The notes under the pieces: model-generated | Databases searched by the model: none | The model's input: the letters and a program-made list of their open reading frames with translations, nothing else | Told to the model about the DNA's origin: nothing | Translations under genes and position numbers: made by a program | Shown: positions 44,117 to 53,512 of the stretch, piece after piece | Layout of the letters: each line of letters begins with the position of its first letter | Position numbering within the stretch: position 1 is the first letter of the stretch | Assembly (NCBI RefSeq): GCF_021083305.1 | Contig: NZ_JAJFAY010000008.1 | Coordinates: 124,001-188,000, forward strand | Reading direction: 5' to 3' | DNA: 64,000 nt | From: Haladaptatus sp. DYF46 | Lineage (GTDB): Archaea > Halobacteriota > Halobacteria > Halobacteriales > Haladaptataceae

Positions 44117-44311
44117 CTACTTGAGTTTCGATAGGCTGAGTTCGTAATATACTACGCCCACCGTCGCGCTACTCACAGCGAGCGCCGTCACAGAGGAACG
44201 GCCAACAAGTTGTATCGTCGCGAATACAGCCTGACCTAATACAACTGCACCCAGTATGGCTGTCTCCTCCTGTGTAATATTCTGAGTCACTGGCTGACCA
44301 CCGTAGTCCAT
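44117..44311 (-). CDS. Small membrane protein, unknown
   Basis: A 64-residue protein with two hydrophobic segments, about residues 18-36 (AILGAVVLGQAVFATIQLVG) and 40-58 (SVTALAVSSATVGVVYYELSL), and a polar N-terminus. This composition is typical of small haloarchaeal membrane proteins. Function unknown; no neighbour within 70 bases. Confidence 0.5.
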   Translation of the reverse strand: MDYGGQPVTQNITQEETAILGAVVLGQAVFATIQLVGRSSVTALAVSSATVGVVYYELSLSKLK

Positions 44312-45038
44312 GTTGTCATTTAGTATCCAGGCAAATAAATAACCAGGATTTAGTGAAATATTGTTGTTCTAGCAGTTAATTCTATTTGGATACTGTCTCT
44401 TTTCCGATTGTCTTCACCACTACTCGGACACTCTCCCTGTGCTAAGCGCTTTCCACCGAGCCATTTGCGATAGTGGACAGCAAATCTGGGCAAATTACTA
44501 TAATTCTGATAGTTTGGCGATAGAGTACTCTGATGGATGCTCAAATCAAATTTTGTGCTTACGATACTTCCTTTATTGTCTCGACCATTGGTTTGCATGC
44601 ACTCACACAGCCCACAACAGAGACACATTGTCTGGTGCCATCACCCAGAAACATCCTTCATGATCGGCTGTCTGTGAGTTGCACCCCGAACTGCCGCCAT
44701 CTTCCCTTCCGCTGATTGAATCTTCCATATCTACTCTGTAGTGATTGTTGCAAACGACACTCACGTAATGGAAGCGTATTCTGTCGAATTGGCATCCAGT
44801 TGTTGACGCTGGCATTTCACCAGAGGAGAGCGCACATAGGGCCCACTAGCGCATCGTCTCGTGATCTGCTCCAGGCGATGGAATCACTAGAAAGGAAATA
44901 ACAGCGGAAATTCTGACATGCCGACAAGCATGTATTCGATCGGCTTGACCACATTGGGGACAATTCAAACGATGTGGTGAGCCGCAACGTGATGACTGAC
45001 GTTCTTATCGTCTCCCACGATCTGCTCGCTAATGGTTT
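44312..45038. other. Gene-poor region
   Basis: About 730 bases. Only short frames without family resemblance occur on either strand. No repeats or strong hairpins were noticed. Confidence 0.4.
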
Positions 45039-45326
45039 TCAATCGAATACTTCTATTGCGATGAGCCTGTTTCTAATCTCGGTGATTTGCTCATCAAGGG
45101 TTTCGATGAGTGGGCCAGTCTGGTCGGTTGTAACAGCACCTTGTTGCGTGGGCGTGATGAGCTCCTCTTCTTGGAGTAATCGGAGTGAATAGCGTATTTC
45201 GTGTTTGGCATACCCAGACTCATCCGACATTATTGACATCCCGATGGGTTCGTTGTTGACCACCATCCGGAGAACCTCCATATGCCGGTCGAGCATATTC
45301 ACTTCATTCTCTACGTTATCGATCAT
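45039..45326 (-). CDS. Small haloarchaeal winged-helix regulator
   Basis: A 95-residue protein from ATG 45326. The pattern HMEVLRMVVNNEPIGMSIMSDESGYAKHEIRYSLRLLQEEELITPTQQGA is the core of a common haloarchaeal family of about 90-100 residues with a helix-turn-helix and a C-terminal coiled helix (LIETLDEQITEIRNRLIAI) for dimerisation. The start five codons upstream is less likely. Target unknown. Confidence 0.8.
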   Translation of the reverse strand: MIDNVENEVNMLDRHMEVLRMVVNNEPIGMSIMSDESGYAKHEIRYSLRLLQEEELITPTQQGAVTTDQTGPLIETLDEQITEIRNRLIAIEVFD

Positions 45327-45636
45327 TGTAGACGGTACCAATGCACATAGAGAGTTAATCCTTCTTGCTCGCTCTGTAGGGGAACCCGAGTTTGTTTCGC
45401 TATCCCCTGATTACAGTGATTCATAGTCGAGAGCAGAGTTGTTCTGTGAACACTCATGAGAAACCCACTGATCTATACTGATGGTACTTTACTTGGTTGA
45501 AATTGCGGTATTTCTATTTTTGACTGTTTCAGTAGCGTGTGTTTCTATAGGGAGCTAATTATGGCTGCATTACTTTATTACAGGGGTTGATACGAGGCCA
45601 AACTCTTATTGCCTTGGATGGGGGAGGACGATAGCC

Positions 45637-45786
45637 ATGTCACTCTCCACTGCAGTGCGGCGGTGGTTAACTGACGAGGATGGCCTTGTCTATGAGTGCC
45701 GTCACTGTGGAACAACACTGGAGGCTACCGACCAGCAGTGTCCCACCTGTGGGTCGACTGAAATCGCCGTTTTCGATGTTTCATAA
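45637..45786 (+). CDS. 49-residue zinc-ribbon protein
   Basis: ATG at 45637 opens a 49-codon frame, MSLSTAVRRWLTDEDGL followed by YECRHCGTTLEATDQQCPTCGS: two C-x-x-C knuckles 12 residues apart, a rubredoxin-like zinc ribbon. Haloarchaea encode many such micro-zinc-fingers, some needed for biofilm or stress responses. Too short for most gene callers, but the cysteine spacing makes it very likely real. Confidence 0.8.
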   Translation: MSLSTAVRRWLTDEDGLVYECRHCGTTLEATDQQCPTCGSTEIAVFDVS

Positions 45787-45872
45787 CTCGCTTTTGAGAC
45801 CGCTCTGCGTGTTGTGCTGCTAGTCCCGATAAAATATTCCATCCACTGTAGTATGAATCGGTAACGTCATTT

Positions 45873-46106
45873 GTGCGTATCACAGTCGCTCTGAGAGTGA
45901 CTGATGTTAGTTGGTTTCGCGATAGTACCCAGATTGTACTGCCGACAGGAATACTGGGCGATTATCGTGATGAGCTCGAACAGCGATTCATGATTACGGT
46001 CGTTGATGAGCAAGACACGACTCGGCTCGTTGGGAGTCCTGTCGTTATTCCCGAGGTTCGCGAGTGGCTCATCTCGAAGAGCATCGTTGCTCCACAATCT
46101 GAATGA
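45873..46106 (+). CDS. Small conserved haloarchaeal protein
   Basis: A 77-residue frame starting at GTG 45873. The late motif TTRLVGSPVVIPEVREWLISKSI resembles the ending of a small conserved haloarchaeal family whose members close with an IxGSPVVIxxVSEFL pattern. TQIVLPTGILGDYRDELEQRF matches the family's middle part. The N-terminus is shorter or altered compared with what is usual, so the GTG start is uncertain. Function unknown. Confidence 0.6.
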   Translation: MRITVALRVTDVSWFRDSTQIVLPTGILGDYRDELEQRFMITVVDEQDTTRLVGSPVVIPEVREWLISKSIVAPQSE

Positions 46107-46142
46107 GGATGGATTTTTCTCTCTTCGTCTGCTTCTCAGTGC

Positions 46143-46385
46143 CTACGTGAACGGTGAATCCAATCGCCCCATGTGAAAGTAGATCGCTCGTTTTTGCTCG
46201 GGAAGTTGCGTGTCATCTTCTACGTCATACTGAGCGGTACAGCGACGGGGATATTGGATGAAAAAGTCGAATAGAGTCCCCGGAAAGAGATCGTCCCATC
46301 GGACTCCCTGTTCGATCACGATTTGTTGGTCGTACGGTTTCCCACAGAGGGGGCACTCGTCCGTGTCTGGTGTCGGTGTTGGCAT
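46143..46385 (-). CDS. Small haloarchaeal protein with CPLCG motif
   Basis: An 80-residue protein with an N-terminal CPLCGKPY knuckle and one more Cys (RRCTAQ, about residue 49), so a complete four-cysteine zinc site is not visible. Eight bases separate it from the 123-residue gene upstream on the same strand, so they likely form an operon. Function unknown. Confidence 0.6.
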   Translation of the reverse strand: MPTPTPDTDECPLCGKPYDQQIVIEQGVRWDDLFPGTLFDFFIQYPRRCTAQYDVEDDTQLPEQKRAIYFHMGRLDSPFT

Positions 46386-46393
46386 AGCATGTT

Positions 46394-46765
46394 CTAGTCG
46401 GCTTCGGAAAGGATGGGTTTGACGGCGCTCGTTACCTCCTCAAATTGCGTCATCGTCAACGAATCCGTCGTAAGATACAGCCCAGCGTCGTTAGCAATCA
46501 CACGTACGAGATAGCCATTCTCGAAGTCTCTGAGTGTGAAGTTGTATTCACCGAGTTCCGACCAGTTGTACGTCCGCTGGAGGTTGAAGCCTCTGCGTTC
46601 GGTCTCAATGAAGCCAAGTTTGTCCCCGCGTTCAAGTTCGTCGCGGAGATACAAGTGTTCAGCCTCGTCTGGGGTGAAGTACGTGAGACTGCGTAGCTCA
46701 TCGCCGATTTGTGCTCGGCACGCCCGAATCAACTTCTCAGTGGCGTCATCAGCAAGCGTGCTCAT
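46394..46765 (-). CDS. Haloarchaeal hypothetical protein
   Basis: A 123-residue acidic protein: helical N-terminus (LADDATEKLIRACRAQIGDELRSLTYFTPDEAEHLYLRDEL), then a beta-rich part (YNFTLRDFENGYLVRVIANDAGLYLTTDSL). This looks like a known halophile-only family of about 120 residues with no assigned function. It heads a two-gene unit with the CPLCG protein. Confidence 0.7.
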   Translation of the reverse strand: MSTLADDATEKLIRACRAQIGDELRSLTYFTPDEAEHLYLRDELERGDKLGFIETERRGFNLQRTYNWSELGEYNFTLRDFENGYLVRVIANDAGLYLTTDSLTMTQFEEVTSAVKPILSEAD

Positions 46766-46869
46766 ACGAGGGGCTAGTCACTCGCGCTGAAAATATGTTC
46801 TGGCGAATAGTCCCTTCATTCACTTGCAAATTCATCTATAGAAGAACAGACGATTTACCCTGATCACTT

Positions 46870-47448
46870 CTAATCGTCGGTGGAGTGGAATTCTGGCGGT
46901 GATTTCGGGATTGTGTTCTGCATATACCAATACTGGGTAGCCGCCAATATCCCGAATGCAGTTATGATGCCAAGTATCGCTACAAACCAGGGTAGAATGG
47001 CTACGGGATAGAAACCTATCCAGATCCCTATAAAAAGGAGTACACTCCCCAGCGCGAGTCCACAGTAATAGCGATTCCATGGAGGCGTTGGGTTAGTGAA
47101 CACGTTCAGATAGTCGTCAAATACACGTATGCGGCTTGTCGGCTGGATTTCCCCTGTCTCTAGGTCATAGTTGATAATCCCAGCATCGGCGAATGCCGGG
47201 ATGTGAGTCTGATACAGCGAAATATAGACCCGTTTTCGTTGTTCCTTGAGGAGATCTGTTGGCGTCGTATTGTATCCCCAGGCAGCGACGTGGTCGGTTA
47301 CATCGGCAAAGTCAACAGTGCAATTTTCTCGTCGCAGATAGTGAATTGCATATCGCCGTCGCATGCTCTGCAACACCTCAAACACCTGATCCTGGGATAG
47401 TTCAGTTCGATTCATTGAATCGCTCAGCTGTTCAGTGAATACCTTCAT
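46870..47448 (-). CDS. DUF7344-type winged-helix membrane protein
   Basis: A 192-residue protein. Its N-terminal winged helix (about 15-105) carries SQDQVFEVLQSMRRRYAIHYL, a DVTDHVAAW segment and KRVYISLYQTHIPAFADAGIINYD, the signature of the haloarchaeal DUF7344 wHTH domain. Two membrane helices follow (about 127-175). It is presumably a membrane-anchored DNA-binding or signalling protein. A paralogue with the same architecture lies at 54557. Starts at 47448 or possibly at the Met 11 codons later. Confidence 0.85.
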   Translation of the reverse strand: MKVFTEQLSDSMNRTELSQDQVFEVLQSMRRRYAIHYLRRENCTVDFADVTDHVAAWGYNTTPTDLLKEQRKRVYISLYQTHIPAFADAGIINYDLETGEIQPTSRIRVFDDYLNVFTNPTPPWNRYYCGLALGSVLLFIGIWIGFYPVAILPWFVAILGIITAFGILAATQYWYMQNTIPKSPPEFHSTDD

Positions 47449-47997
47449 CTCACTGTCCTTGGGGAAGGGCGGCTGAGTCCAACGATACAGAGAACGCCAT
47501 TTAACGTGCTAATCGCTCTTTTTCGGCTTTGTTATCTCGCTGCTGTTTACGGGTAGCAGCCCTGTATACCCACTTTCATAGGAGAATAATTACCGATTCT
47601 CGTTGAGTGAGTGTTTGAACAGTGGTTTGGTCAAAGCAACACTAGTTGGTGAGGCCTTTCACCAGCTGGAGGTACTCGGTACCGCTTCTAAGGACCTTCC
47701 TGTTCGAGATAATGGGGTATCTACTGCCATTCGGGCCTACGAATTGCTGTTGTTTTGACTTTCATCCAACTCCCCCTCCTGATTTTGGTAGTATCATTCG
47801 TATCCACGTGTGTAGACTCGCTCTATCGGATCTGTGGCGAAGTCACGAAGCATTAGATGCCGATTATGACATCACAAAAGGGAGTTCACCAACGTCGTTT
47901 TATTGCAAATTGTACTTCCTGTTGGAACACGGGCCAAAAAGCGTACGAGATCATACTGGCAATCAAAAACCTGGTAGAACACTGGGAAGTGATTGAG

Positions 47998-48171
47998 ATG
48001 GCTGGACGAATCAAACGCATTGCACGGGGAATCGACAGCATCACAGAAGCGGTATGGGATGACTCGGGAGTATTCATAAAACTCATGGTGTTAGTGGTTC
48101 TAATAGTGACGGCTGCTGCAATCCCTGTTATCCCGATTGCAATTATTGCCCGCTACATCGCAAACCGATAA
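47998..48171 (+). CDS. 57-residue membrane protein
   Basis: From ATG 47998: an amphipathic start (MAGRIKRIARGIDSITEAVW) and one strong membrane helix (LMVLVVLIVTAAAIPVIPIAII). The frame is open further upstream, to about 47857, but that part looks unlike coding sequence. Function unknown. Confidence 0.45.
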   Translation: MAGRIKRIARGIDSITEAVWDDSGVFIKLMVLVVLIVTAAAIPVIPIAIIARYIANR

Positions 48172-48191
48172 CCAACTGAAGTCTAGGTAGT

Positions 48192-49169
48192 TTATCGCGG
48201 AGGAGGAGTCTGATGGACATCTGACGAGCTGACATGAGATGTCGAGAGTACGGTTTCGTAGACCTGTTGGAGACGGTCGCCCATTTGTGAACGGCTCACA
48301 GCGTGAGCAGCGTGTCGTCCGTTCGATTCTCGAGGGGTGGCCAACACATTGACGAGCCCATTCACAAGCGCAGTGTCCGTCACACCGACGTATGAGGGTG
48401 ATACGTCAGTTATACGGTCACGTATGTCGCCAACATCTACCGCGACAATCGGCAAATTGCAGGCAAGGGCTTCTTTCACTGAATTTGGCGAGCCTTCCCA
48501 GTGTGAGGTGACGAGGAGGACATCCGCTGCATTCATATACAACGGCATCCGGGTGTGAGGTTCTCCAGAAACTGTGTGGAGGGTAATCGGTTGGTTGAGA
48601 CGGTCACGTGCAGCATCCACGACTCGCTTGGCACGTGGATAATTTTTCACTGTATGCGAGGGTGAGTAGGGAAAAAAGACGTGCAAATGGGTTGGATCCC
48701 AGCCAACTGCTGCTTGAGCATCGGGTTGTGGTATCGGCCGAAACTGCTCGGTATCAACGCCATGCGGAACAACATAGCAATCCTGGTCGAGTTCGTCTGC
48801 CATTGCGGTGGACATAACGATGACGGCGTCACACCGGCGTGCACAGAGCTTACTCAGCCAGCCATAGGAACCGAACAGATCCGACCCCCACAGTGAAAGA
48901 ACGACTGGAAGGTGTGATTGAGCAAGTGCGAACGGAGCTGTCAACCCATAGTTGGCGTGGAGGAGGTCGTATGATCCAGCTGACTCATTGCGGACCTGGG
49001 GCAAATACCGGAGATAATTTCCTACTGAGCGGTTCCCTCCTGTATTTTCATGTGTATGGTTACCTGGTGGCGTGAGTGTTGTACATTGGATCTCATTTGC
49101 CTCAAGGGCACGAATTTGATGGCGGTAAAAGCTGTCGTTTGCACCAGTCACTAACTGCAAGACCTTCAT
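48192..49169 (-). CDS. GT-B glycosyltransferase (family 4 type)
   Basis: A 325-residue GT-B glycosyltransferase. N-terminal domain: MKVLQLVTGANDSFYRHQIRAL, DLLHANYGLTAPFALAQ and LWGSDLFG. C-terminal nucleotide-sugar domain: VVPHGVDTEQFRPI, the N-terminal part of the donor fold (HLHVFFPYSPSHTVKNYPRAKRVVDAA), and the E-x7-E region ADVLLVTSHWEGSPNSVKEALACNLPIVAVDVGDI. It transfers a sugar to an unknown acceptor, perhaps a surface glycan or lipid. No other glycan genes flank it. Confidence 0.9.
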   Translation of the reverse strand: MKVLQLVTGANDSFYRHQIRALEANEIQCTTLTPPGNHTHENTGGNRSVGNYLRYLPQVRNESAGSYDLLHANYGLTAPFALAQSHLPVVLSLWGSDLFGSYGWLSKLCARRCDAVIVMSTAMADELDQDCYVVPHGVDTEQFRPIPQPDAQAAVGWDPTHLHVFFPYSPSHTVKNYPRAKRVVDAARDRLNQPITLHTVSGEPHTRMPLYMNAADVLLVTSHWEGSPNSVKEALACNLPIVAVDVGDIRDRITDVSPSYVGVTDTALVNGLVNVLATPRESNGRHAAHAVSRSQMGDRLQQVYETVLSTSHVSSSDVHQTPPPR

Positions 49170-49663
49170 TTGCAGTCGGAATCCTTTATTTTGTGGGCGT
49201 GATCTACAAGTGACTCAGCCATAGTCGCCATACTTCATCTAGGTGTTTTGTTCTGTCTCTCTTAGCACTGCTAGCGTGAGTATACTCTCTCCAAGTCCCG
49301 TCCTGCCTCTCCTCATTCCTCTCAGGTATGCTTGCCAAACCGAGAGCTGCCTGCCGCTTTTTTATTGTCTCTCGAACTCTCTGCATAACTAGAGTCGGCG
49401 CAGTTGAGTACTGCGTGTTTACTAGTTCCGTTCAAGACTCTTCACCGCCCACACCCGAGACACAGTCGGTTGCCTTCGCAAATCATCTGATGGTTGGTTA
49501 TGACGAGGATACTGTCGCCGTTGGGCTGTCGTAAATCGAAAATTGAGCGGAATCGAGAGAGTATCTTAAATTTGGGTTGCAGCCATTCTGTTGAGTAGGA
49601 TTCTCTGAGTACGATCACTTAATCGCCTCAAAATCTGCACTCAGGTTATGTAACGAGGATACG
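49170..49663. other. Gene-poor region
   Basis: About 490 bases with only short, unconvincing frames on both strands and no evident repeats. Confidence 0.4.
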
Positions 49664-49900
49664 CTAATCACCGGCTTCAGATTCGCCACTCTCGCCGAAA
49701 TGCTCCAAGACTTGTGCCAGATTGTCAAGCACACGGTCAAGCTGGTGCAGCAGATCCGCAATAGTATCAAGCCACCCCTGCAAACTCATCGGCTGTTCTG
49801 TCTGAAGGGATGTCTGAGTACTGGGTGCCCCAACAGCGGGTGTGACTGCTGTACTGATGACACAGAGCATGAGGAGTGCCGTAAGGATCGTTCGGAACAT
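49664..49900 (-). CDS. Small secreted protein
   Basis: A 78-residue protein from ATG 49900 with a Sec-type signal peptide (FRTILTALLMLCVISTAVTPAVGA, cleavage after AVGA about residue 25). The mature part is a Gln/Thr stretch and an amphipathic helix with leucine heptads (GWLDTIADLLHQLDRVLDNLAQVLEHF) and an acidic tail. A longer frame upstream is discarded because the signal peptide must be N-terminal. Function unknown. Confidence 0.65.
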   Translation of the reverse strand: MFRTILTALLMLCVISTAVTPAVGAPSTQTSLQTEQPMSLQGWLDTIADLLHQLDRVLDNLAQVLEHFGESGESEAGD

Positions 49901-50558
49901 GAGTACTCTACAGGAGGACCATTCTGGGAGGGGCTTGTTAATCTTCAGGCCGATTGTTAGAATAATATCATAGAAGATCTGAACTGGATACCCAATTAGT
50001 TCTGTACTTTGTCGAAGTGAGTTCCTCACAGTGGATGGATATTATTCAACAGATCCATTCGAATGGATCCATGTTTGAGCGTGAGTCTTGAGGAGCTGTG
50101 ATCTATACTCGGAAACTGACCATTCCGTGATTCTCAGTGATTTTTGAGTTTCCGTGGATATCCACTCGTCACACCTGCCGATTTGCTCTTCGTACCTACC
50201 CCTTTCTTTGGACGATTTTCGAGGTACGAACGGCGATATTACGGCCTTAAAATTGCATATGGCAACGAAATGCTGATCTCAGCGTGTAAAATCGTGTTTG
50301 CAACTGGTTTCGATCTCTGGAAAAGATAAATGTGCCGAATTCAGTCCTGTTTCTGCCAAAGACGGCATTTACTGCCAATCAACTGTTTCATGTTATCAAT
50401 TCTATACGAAACTAGTCATAAATCGTGCATGAAAATGAACGGTGGAAAACGGCTTACACTGCTTTATTCTCCTGTGAAGGCGTCTCAATCGTATTTGCAA
50501 ATCAGTCGCTTCGGACAGTACGAATCAGCAATTTCGGAGTGGGTACTCAATGTGATAG
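49901..50558. other. Gene-poor, AT-rich region
   Basis: About 660 bases without a supported gene, leading into the 5'-truncated polymerase remnant. No repeat was found. Confidence 0.4.
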
Positions 50559-51117
50559 AACGGAAGAGATTATCCTCTTACAGTAGGTTATCACCTGCTA
50601 AGATTTCGGGAGAATGGACGGCGCATTGTGCATGGCATCGTCGATAGCGTGTGGGTGACACCGATCGAAGACGATGAACAAACGTCGCTTTCGGAGCTTG
50701 TCTCGGAAATTTCCGAGGAGGTCGAGATTCGGCTTGAGTATGAAGCTCAATACGACTGGATATCGTTTGTGCCGTTACGTGATTCAGATGCCGGTGCATT
50801 GACGAAGTACTTCGGGAAAGTCGCTGGCGAAGATGAGTACAAGTATCGGGGCATTGAGTGTCGGCAGCGAAGTACGCCGTCGTATATCGACGATGCGAAG
50901 AAGGCGCTGATTCGAGCGGTGGATGCATATCGCGATCAAGAAGCCGTTTGTGAGGAGTTGCGGTCGTGGGTGGATCGGCTTGAGCGTGGGGCGGTTGATC
51001 CGGGTGAGTTGGTGATCACGAATCGTGTTTCGAAGAAGAAGGACTACACACAGTCCACAAGGAGTGTGGCGGCACTGGTGCGGGCGGCGGATTTGGGGTT
51101 GGCCCGACGCTGGCTTT
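50559..51117 (+). pseudogene. C-terminal remnant of plasmid-type family-B DNA polymerase
   Basis: An open stretch in one frame from about 50559, directly after two stop codons, reads NGRDYPLTVGYHLLRFRENG, RRIVHGIVDSVWVTP, then ISEEVEIRLEYEAQYDWISFVPLRDSDAGALTKYFGKVAGEDEYKYRGIECRQRSTP in outline, VDPGELVITNRVSKK and YTQSTRSVAALVRAADLG. These are the thumb-side motifs of the B-family polymerase carried by many haloarchaeal plasmids, including the conserved VDS of motif C (D-T/x-D variant) and KYRG/ITNRVSK region. The catalytic N-terminal two-thirds are absent, and the end runs into the antisense of the SRPBCC gene. Likely a relic of an integrated or deleted plasmid. Confidence 0.8.
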
Positions 51118-51127
51118 CGCAAGCCTT

Positions 51128-51586
51128 TCAGACAGCACGCACTTCGTCGGTTTCAAGAATGGTCTTCAGATTCTCGCCTTCCTCTCTCATGTGCGTCCGG
51201 ACAGCATCGAATTCACGCCGGTTGAGCCACGCACCGATCGGGCCGGTTCGTACCTTGATCCGTTGAGTGAGATCACAGCCGCTCTCGTGGGGCTTGATCG
51301 TAAAACTGATCGACGGCATAAGTATCCCGACCAGCCGTGAAGTGGGTTTAAACTTGATGTGTCGGTCGGGAACGACCTCTGTGAACTGGACCGTCTTTTT
51401 CTGCTTCTTTCCCGCGATTCGTTCCTCGAAGTAGGCAATCGCCCCTTGTTCTAACCCGTCTCCAGTACTCCATCGGAACAGGATATGATCGGGATGCCAC
51501 CCTTGGTAGTTCACATCCATCGTTTCGAAGAAGTGGTAGACCTCCTCCGGAGATGCGTTCACTCGCGTGGTTTCCTCTAAGATCAT
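51128..51586 (-). CDS. SRPBCC (START/polyketide-cyclase-like) protein
   Basis: A 152-residue helix-grip protein: ETTRVNASPEEVYHFFETMDVNYQGWHPDHILFRW at the N-terminus, beta strands with FTEVVPDRHIKFKP and FTIKPHESGCDLTQRIKV, and a long C-terminal helix (NRREFDAVRTHMREEGENLKTIL). The fold binds hydrophobic ligands in a central cavity. No catalytic motif is evident. Convergent with the polymerase remnant. Confidence 0.85.
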   Translation of the reverse strand: MILEETTRVNASPEEVYHFFETMDVNYQGWHPDHILFRWSTGDGLEQGAIAYFEERIAGKKQKKTVQFTEVVPDRHIKFKPTSRLVGILMPSISFTIKPHESGCDLTQRIKVRTGPIGAWLNRREFDAVRTHMREEGENLKTILETDEVRAV

Positions 51587-51804
51587 CTCTGTCGCTATAA
51601 TTGTCTACGCAGACGATAGCTGTTTGTTCAAGAAGTGGGCAGTTTCCCGTAGCGTCCTATGATGATGGACTCGTCTTCTCTATCTAGCACATCATTTCTA
51701 ACAGTTGATTTGTGGGTAACATTCAACCGCTGGCTCGTCAGCTCGGAACAGCTCATTACGTTTTCAATCAAATCGTCCTCGACCGTCGCTAGTGAAAGTA
51801 GTCA

Positions 51805-51871
51805 ATTACACCGTTGTAATAGAGGGGGATCGCGAATGCGCCTCCTCCGTTTCGCAGAAATAGACGCACTC
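51805..51871. repeat. Repeat copy A (matches 63463-63542)
   Basis: Shares CGTTGTAATAGAGGGGGATC, then GCAGAAATAGACGCACT with the copy at 63463-63542. Here the GC-rich hairpin between the two blocks is partly scrambled, so this copy looks older. Confidence 0.6.
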
Positions 51872-52045
51872 TACAGTAGTGCACGTGTGGCAGTCCGGTA
51901 ATGAGATCCGGGCACAGGTCAATAATCAGCATGAATAGCTCAGTTGAAAGTACAGATGAAGAAAATCAAGGGCGTCGAAGATGAGCCCCGTTAGAGTCGT
52001 CATCCCCTGTTATCGCCGGCATTACGAGCAACATCACGCCAAGTC

Positions 52046-52120
52046 TATTACTATAATTTTCAGCGACCGAATCAAGTACTCGACAACCGCACTCCCGCCA
52101 AAGAAGTGATGAACAGATGA
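52046..52120 (+). pseudogene. C-terminal remnant of an IS6-family transposase
   Basis: Codons from 52046 read YYYNFQRPNQVLDNRTPAKE VMNR and stop, matching the end of the intact IS6 transposase at 1732 (HYYNYQRPHQSLNNRTP). Only about 25 codons survive; the rest is missing or unrecognisable, and no terminal repeat is left. Confidence 0.75.
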
Positions 52121-52247
52121 CTAGAAACTACCGCAATTTCTGTATTATACAGCCTTTATCATTTATACATTGGAAAATCATTCAACACAATCACGGGAAA
52201 ATCCAAAAAAGGATAACCTAGGCTTTCGACACCCCAGTGAAGTAACG

Positions 52248-53408
52248 ATGACCACCACACGACGTACGTTCTTGACAGCTGCTGGATGTACAGGACTCCT
52301 CGGACTCGGAACGACCCAAGTGAGCAGTCAAAGCGGATCCGATCTCTCACGCGATTCATTCACGCTCATGAGCGGCACCGAGAAATCGACTGACGTATAC
52401 GTAACGACAGCAAGCGAATCTGGACCAACTGCACTCATCGTCGGCGGAATGCATGGCAACGAAGAAGCAGGGTACGTCGCCACTGAAAACATCAAGCAGT
52501 GGACGATTGAACGCGGAACGCTCGTAACGATTCCGAAAGCGAATGCAGAGGCGGTCGCCGAGGATGGACGCACTGTGGACGATGGTGTTGATTTGAACCG
52601 GCAATTCCCCTCTGGTGAGGAACCCACAACGGATCTTGCCCGCGAAATTTGGGGTGTTGTTGAAGAGTATCAGCCGGATGTTGTAATTGACCTTCACGAA
52701 TCGGTCGGAATCTACGACGGTGACATGATCGGCGGTGTTGGACAGGTAGTCTTCACATCATGGGACGAAGCCGCCTCCAACGATGCAAAAAAGGCCACCG
52801 ACTATCTGAACGAAAACTACGTGTCCCGCGACGGTTACGAATTCTCGGTTGGGGCGTTCTCTCCAACCGACAGCGGATTAGACGGGCTGTTGACCCACAA
52901 AGCTGCACGTGATACCGGAGCTCTCTCTTTCCTCGCGGAGGTAACATCCAAGGAGACAGCGCTTGACAAGCGCGTTCAATGGCATACCAAACTCGTTCAA
53001 CAACTCGTCGAAGAAGAATTGCTCACCAGTTCGGGCAACGAGGATGAGGGTGGCGACAACGAAGACGACGGTCAAAACAACGACGAGGAAAACAACGACG
53101 AAGACGACAATGGTGACGAGAAGAACCAGTCACCTGTCGCGCGGATCCAAACGACGCCACAGAACGTCAGCGACGGCTCGCTCGAACGAGGCGACACGGT
53201 TACGCTTGATGCATCCGCATCTAAAGATCCAGATGGTGATATCACGAAGTACGAATGGGATCTCGATGCCGATGGATCCTTCGAGGCAAGTGGGAAAACC
53301 ACGACGCTGTCTATCCCTAAATGTAAACGCTATCCCGTTACGCTCCGAGTAACCGATAACTCGGGGAAGACAGCTACGGACGAGATTACGATCACCACAA
53401 TCAAATAA
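52248..53408 (+). CDS. Tat-exported M14-like (aspartoacylase/AstE-type) zinc carboxypeptidase with PKD domain
   Basis: A 386-residue exported protein from ATG 52248 with a Tat signal (TTTRRTFLTAAGCTGLLGLG). The catalytic domain (about 45-255) has the zinc ligands H-G-N-E in VGGMHGNEEAG, the DLNRQFP arginine motif and the third ligand His in VVIDLHESVG, as in the succinylglutamate-desuccinylase/aspartoacylase branch of M14 peptidases. An Asp/Glu/Asn-rich linker (about 265-295) joins a C-terminal PKD domain (SPVARIQTTP, DASASKDPDGDITKYEWDLDADG, ending VTDNSGKTATDEITI). It probably trims an extracellular amide or peptide substrate. An in-frame start 26 codons upstream would move the signal inside the protein. 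Confidence 0.87.
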   Translation: MTTTRRTFLTAAGCTGLLGLGTTQVSSQSGSDLSRDSFTLMSGTEKSTDVYVTTASESGPTALIVGGMHGNEEAGYVATENIKQWTIERGTLVTIPKANAEAVAEDGRTVDDGVDLNRQFPSGEEPTTDLAREIWGVVEEYQPDVVIDLHESVGIYDGDMIGGVGQVVFTSWDEAASNDAKKATDYLNENYVSRDGYEFSVGAFSPTDSGLDGLLTHKAARDTGALSFLAEVTSKETALDKRVQWHTKLVQQLVEEELLTSSGNEDEGGDNEDDGQNNDEENNDEDDNGDEKNQSPVARIQTTPQNVSDGSLERGDTVTLDASASKDPDGDITKYEWDLDADGSFEASGKTTTLSIPKCKRYPVTLRVTDNSGKTATDEITITTIK

Positions 53409-53512
53409 ATCCCCAATAAATCCATCCCTTCGCTATTATTTTGGAGAAATCCAAAATAATAGCGAAATAGACAATAAAGAAACAAACACCGCCTAAAAAC
53501 CGCCAAAATACT

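Larger units (their letters stand above)
51587..52247. other. Region of mobile-element debris
   Basis: Between the SRPBCC gene and the exported hydrolase, about 660 bases hold a copy of a repeat (51805-51871) and the last 24 codons of an IS6-type transposase (52046-52120). Nothing else was recognised. Confidence 0.45.

Noticed and set aside
47587..47760. Short frame with helix-like sequence (KATLVGEAFHQLEVLG)
   Set aside because: Forty or so codons, no proper start and no family resemblance.
49328..49534. 68-codon plus-strand frame
   Set aside because: Composition is unlike the replicon and no family or signal is recognisable.
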